From the NCBI GenBank assembly GCA_029961685.1, contig JARWKL010000016.1, forward strand, positions 19,040,157 to 19,104,156: a DNA stretch of 64,000 bases, read 5' to 3'. The notes beneath the pieces were generated by a model. The model saw nothing but the letters and a program-made list of their open reading frames with translations, ran no database searches and had not been told where the DNA came from. The stretch is from Aristolochia californica. Lineage: Eukaryota; Streptophyta; Magnoliopsida; Piperales; Aristolochiaceae. Position 1 is the first letter of the stretch. Each line of letters begins with the position of its first letter. Made by a program: the position numbers and the translations under genes. This document shows, in pieces, positions 23,321 through 64,000 of the stretch.

Positions 23321-24790
23321 AAAAAGAAAGAAAGAAAGAAGTATAAAGACCCATAAAAGTTTGGAGGAATCAAGTTGACCAACAGAGCTATAGATAATTT
23401 GCATTAAGACTGGATGTAAAAAAGTTAAAGCCAATTGTGAAGTCTTGCAATTTCTTCCTCTGCCACTCAAAGAGATAAACTCCTAACTTATCCCATAAAT
23501 AATTTAAGAATGAGAAGAAAAGTGAAAAAGGTCCCTAGTTATAGCATGTAAAAGGAAGCTCAGGTACATCACATGCTTTCTATATATTTTCCTTCTGCCA
23601 AATACAAGTACCAACACTTTCCTAATTATTAACACCGCAAAATGAAAGATAAACCTCCAATGGAAGCTTGTCACCAGTAAGGAGCAAGTGAAAATATGAT
23701 CTTCAACAACTGGCATATACTGCAGCATTCACGACATAACAGTTGTCAGTCGCTCCTATTTCTTCAAAATAAATGGCATTACAACCTGCTATCTAAATTT
23801 GCAAGTTTACCATTGCACATCTAAGGAAGAAAAGACTCTTCTAGAAGCTCAAACTTCTGCAGAAAACAGAACCAATCATTTCTTTATTTTTAGTTGCTTT
23901 GACTATTAAAAAATCATTTATGTTTGTAGTAATACCACAGGAAAGTAAATGAAGAGTTTGAACCCTTCTTTTCAAAAAGAAAAAAAGAAAGAAAAAAAAA
24001 GAGACATATAGAGAGAGATTTTGCACTCCTCTCCGAATTCCACTCACTTATTATCAGAGAAAGAGCTCCATAGATTGATAAAGCTGAACTGTTCCATCAG
24101 GGAAACTGACATAGAATGAAGTATCTTATCTCTTTTAACTATTATAAGTCAATATTCTATACAGTTACTTTATCAAGGGAAAAAGGACAATATAGAATGG
24201 ATGAGTTGAACTCCTACACAGTGGATGAAGAGTCTGAATTACTTCTCTACTAAATTTTACATATCGATTTTTCACACATTTACTTTATCAAAGAAAAAAA
24301 ACTATATAGAATGAAGTCCCAGTCTCTGATATTTATTAAGGTTATTAAGCAAAAACAGACTTCACGCTCTCGATGCTAAGATTTGCAGAGAGCTAAAGAG
24401 GACCCCTATCTTGACTTTAACAATTACCTTATCAGGGTATAACAGGAATTTCATTCGTGGCACCCTCGATTTAAAACAACAAAAACTTAAGCAATTACGA
24501 GCACAAACTAGTTGCCAACTATCAATAAATATATGTTAATACAAGCAAGGATCAACAAAAATTAACTTCTGCACATATTGGGTTGTAAAATCTAAACATA
24601 AACTTGGAACCTAACATTTACAAAAGGAAAATAATTTGTCATTAAGAACCCTGATTCACACTAACCATAGCAAACTAATCTCCAAAATTAGAATAAAACT
24701 GAAAACCAATCACAGGACAAGAACTAGCAACAAGTCCCAGATTTAGACTTTCTGTATCTGAAACCAACTTTGTGTAAGTTTACATACCTC
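23321..24790. other. AT-rich spacer, no gene seen
   Basis: No coding similarity on either strand. It holds a few A-rich and GAAA-rich runs. It could be an intron if the reverse-strand pieces at 22620-23320 and 24795-25060 belong to one transcript. Confidence 0.35.
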
Positions 24791-24794
24791 TTAC

Positions 24795-25060
24795 CAAAGC
24801 TGGAATAGAATTGGACCCCATCGCATCCCCGCAACCCCGCATAGGAAGAGGTGAAAAATAAACGGGAGCTCATTCGTCCGTCGGAGTCTCACTTCGCTTG
24901 CACGGCCCTTTCCCGGAAAATAATCGAATCCGAGAAAGACACAATGGCCGGATGTGGAACGTCTCTTGTCAGGATTGCCAGTCCAATTCCCCAAGAACGA
25001 GGCAACTATTGAAAGACAACTAAACATGCGGAGAAACAACAACTTGAATAAGTCCAGCGC
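24795..25060 (-). other. Exon-like block containing a copia RNase H motif
   Basis: On the reverse strand, 24991 to 24929 encodes GNWTGNPDKRRSTSGHCVFL, the RNase H signature of copia elements (consensus DWAG.PD.RRSTSG..VFLG). The frame stays open to a clean donor (TTTG then GTAAGAGG) at 24794. No other part of a copia element is adjacent. It may be a bare transposon scrap or a fragment taken into a transcript's leader. Confidence 0.45.
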
Positions 25061-25466
25061 TTGTAAAATGAACAGTGACCGATTCAAAATCACCCAGTCA
25101 CGGAAAAATATACAAAAAGAATAAAAGAATAAAAGAAAACGGAAAGAAAATGCACAACGAGACTAAAACCGCAAAAACATACCGTCGGATAGGGAGACAA
25201 CCGAGAAACTCGGTAAATCATTTAGTAGAGAGTAGACACGAGACACGGACTAAAGAGACGAAACTGAAATGCAACAGAAAAGAGAAATGATCTCGTTCCG
25301 ACTGCGGATGGAGACTGACGCGAGCAAGGGGAGTTTGGAGAGGTAGGGTAACTGTGCAAGTAAGACGCCTGGCAAACTTACCCGAAACGCACAAATCTAT
25401 CCGCTTATTGCCTTGCCCGACTACCCGACTAGCATTAACAAAGGAATAATTTTTTATGCTGAATAT

Positions 25467-25544
25467 TGAATTTCTTTTTATACAAATGTGTGACATATTA
25501 AATAGTGAATTTCTTTTTATACAAATGTGTGACATATTAAATAG
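25467..25544. repeat. Perfect 39-bp tandem duplication
   Basis: 25467-25505 and 25506-25544 are identical 39-mers starting TGAATTTCTTTTTATACAAA. Identity suggests a recent duplication. No other tandem copies. Confidence 0.85.
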
Positions 25545-26623
25545 TAACACATTTGGATCAATTTAAAGCTCAATGGTAACTAGATATAAATTTGTTATAC
25601 ACAAAGATGAATAACTATAAAAAAAAAATTAGAACAAACTTACGAAGACTCCACCGGCATACGAATGGGAATAGGGTGGGTTGGGGACAGGTTTTAAAAA
25701 CCCAACTACGCCTCACAATCCATCCTCGAACCTCATAATCTTGTCCTTGCTTCGCTCCATCATGAGTTGGTTTTTCGATCCTATCTTGCATTGTAACCTC
25801 ATCTGGTTTCAATCTTATTTGTACTTGGTTCGAATCCTACATACTCTCTTTCGTACGGTGGTCGACTCCTTAAATAATTCAAAATTTATTGTATGTTGTG
25901 TTCAACTCACTATTCCTTATTGTTGGCTATATGGGGTCTATTCCTTTCCTATGAGGCCACTCCTTTTTGTGTTTCAACATGAATTAGATTTGAAACTCTT
26001 CTTTTGTAGAATTGTTTGCCTCCCTTGAAGTTGCCACGTCACAAGTAAATATACCCGTGACTGTGCAAGTGAGAGAGCAGAGCTCACTTCAACTTGTACT
26101 ACCTATTGATTTGCCGGTTCACTACTTGGGGAAATGCGTACGGGCCGGGGCGAACTGGCCGCCTTCGAAGAGCTACTGGAAAACGATTTATTGCTTCCCA
26201 GCGTCTTCCTGTTCTCGCTCGGAAATTGAAAATCTAGAGTGCTTTGACGTGCCTATCCGAAAGAAAAGAACTGCAGACACTGGAAGATGGGAAATAGGCG
26301 TGTTTTTTTCTTCCCCCTTTGTTCTTGTTCTTGTGTTTGTTCTTCTTTTTTATTGTTATTTTTATTTTTATTTTATATATTGTATTGAAACCTGAGAGCT
26401 GTTACAATAGCTTAGCTGTCTGACTGCATGCTATGATCCTTTTTTCTCTTGTAAGGTCTAATTTTCCATATCTCCGTCATGCTGCAATGATGCCATTTTT
26501 TTTGAAGTAATAATGAAGTTGATTTGTTTTCTTCATCGAGTATTTATTTTGCAGAAATTACGATACTATTTTTCTCTCTGAGGTCGTCATTGCATAAAGT
26601 ATTGAGGCGTGGATTATAAAATA
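25545..26623. other. Upstream region of the splicing helicase gene
   Basis: Should contain the promoter and 5' UTR of the gene starting at 26624. T- and A-rich tracts near 26290-26380. A GC-richer block lies at 26110-26290 with a short frame of no known similarity. No confident TATA box chosen. Confidence 0.35.

Positions 26624-64000
<37,377 letters not shown>

Noticed and set aside
26012..26395. 127-codon frame upstream of the helicase
   Set aside because: No similarity; ends in a T-rich run coding for phenylalanine and tyrosine; lies in the promoter/5' UTR region.

Overview
The window is plant nuclear DNA, almost certainly from an angiosperm. It is AT-rich, has spliceosomal introns with consensus GT..AG borders, carries plant-type genes (a PPR protein, an ABC1 kinase, a Prp2-type splicing helicase), and is dominated by Ty1/copia elements and L1-type LINEs carrying an RNase H domain. 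I cannot place the species from this sequence alone; large introns packed with LINEs suit a repeat-rich genome.

Layout. 0.4-5.5 kb holds a decayed copia element with both LTRs and a primer-binding site, a broken reverse-strand retrocopy in which prohibitin sequence runs straight into calmodulin sequence, and a copia RT/RNase H remnant. 6.4-9.8 kb is a two-exon PPR gene orthologous to Arabidopsis EMB2076 (At3g29290). 10.3-11.7 kb is a long, nearly perfect inverted repeat built from a captured gene fragment, with a loop of about 28 nt. 12.2-14.9 kb is a four-exon, reverse-strand ABC1-family atypical kinase gene. 16.8-22.6 kb is a degenerate forward LINE interrupted by a solo LTR and a small LTR element with its own target-site duplication (TSD). 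22.6-25.1 kb holds reverse-strand coding remnants I could not name.

From 26.6 kb to beyond the right edge lies one gene of more than 37 kb: the DEAH-box splicing helicase of the Prp2/DHX16/ESP3 type. I could place 25 exons in continuous reading frame (1018 codons); only the last ~25-30 residues lie outside the window. Its introns are a record of LINE insertion. At least six LINE 3'-end insertions have readable TSDs of 9-17 bp, including one only 23 bp long. Intron 19 (12.8 kb) contains a full-length ~6.8 kb LINE with a 14-bp TSD, into which a copia element later inserted, plus a candidate solo LTR carrying a minisatellite.

The three host genes are independent: organelle RNA processing (PPR), organelle ABC1 kinase, nuclear pre-mRNA splicing. 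There is no operon-like logic. The most unusual items are the hairpin locus at 10.3-11.7 kb, the prohibitin-calmodulin chimera, the nested intron 19, and the 23-bp LINE insertion. All coordinates were read by eye; splice sites of the three genes were checked for frame continuity, repeats by visual alignment only.
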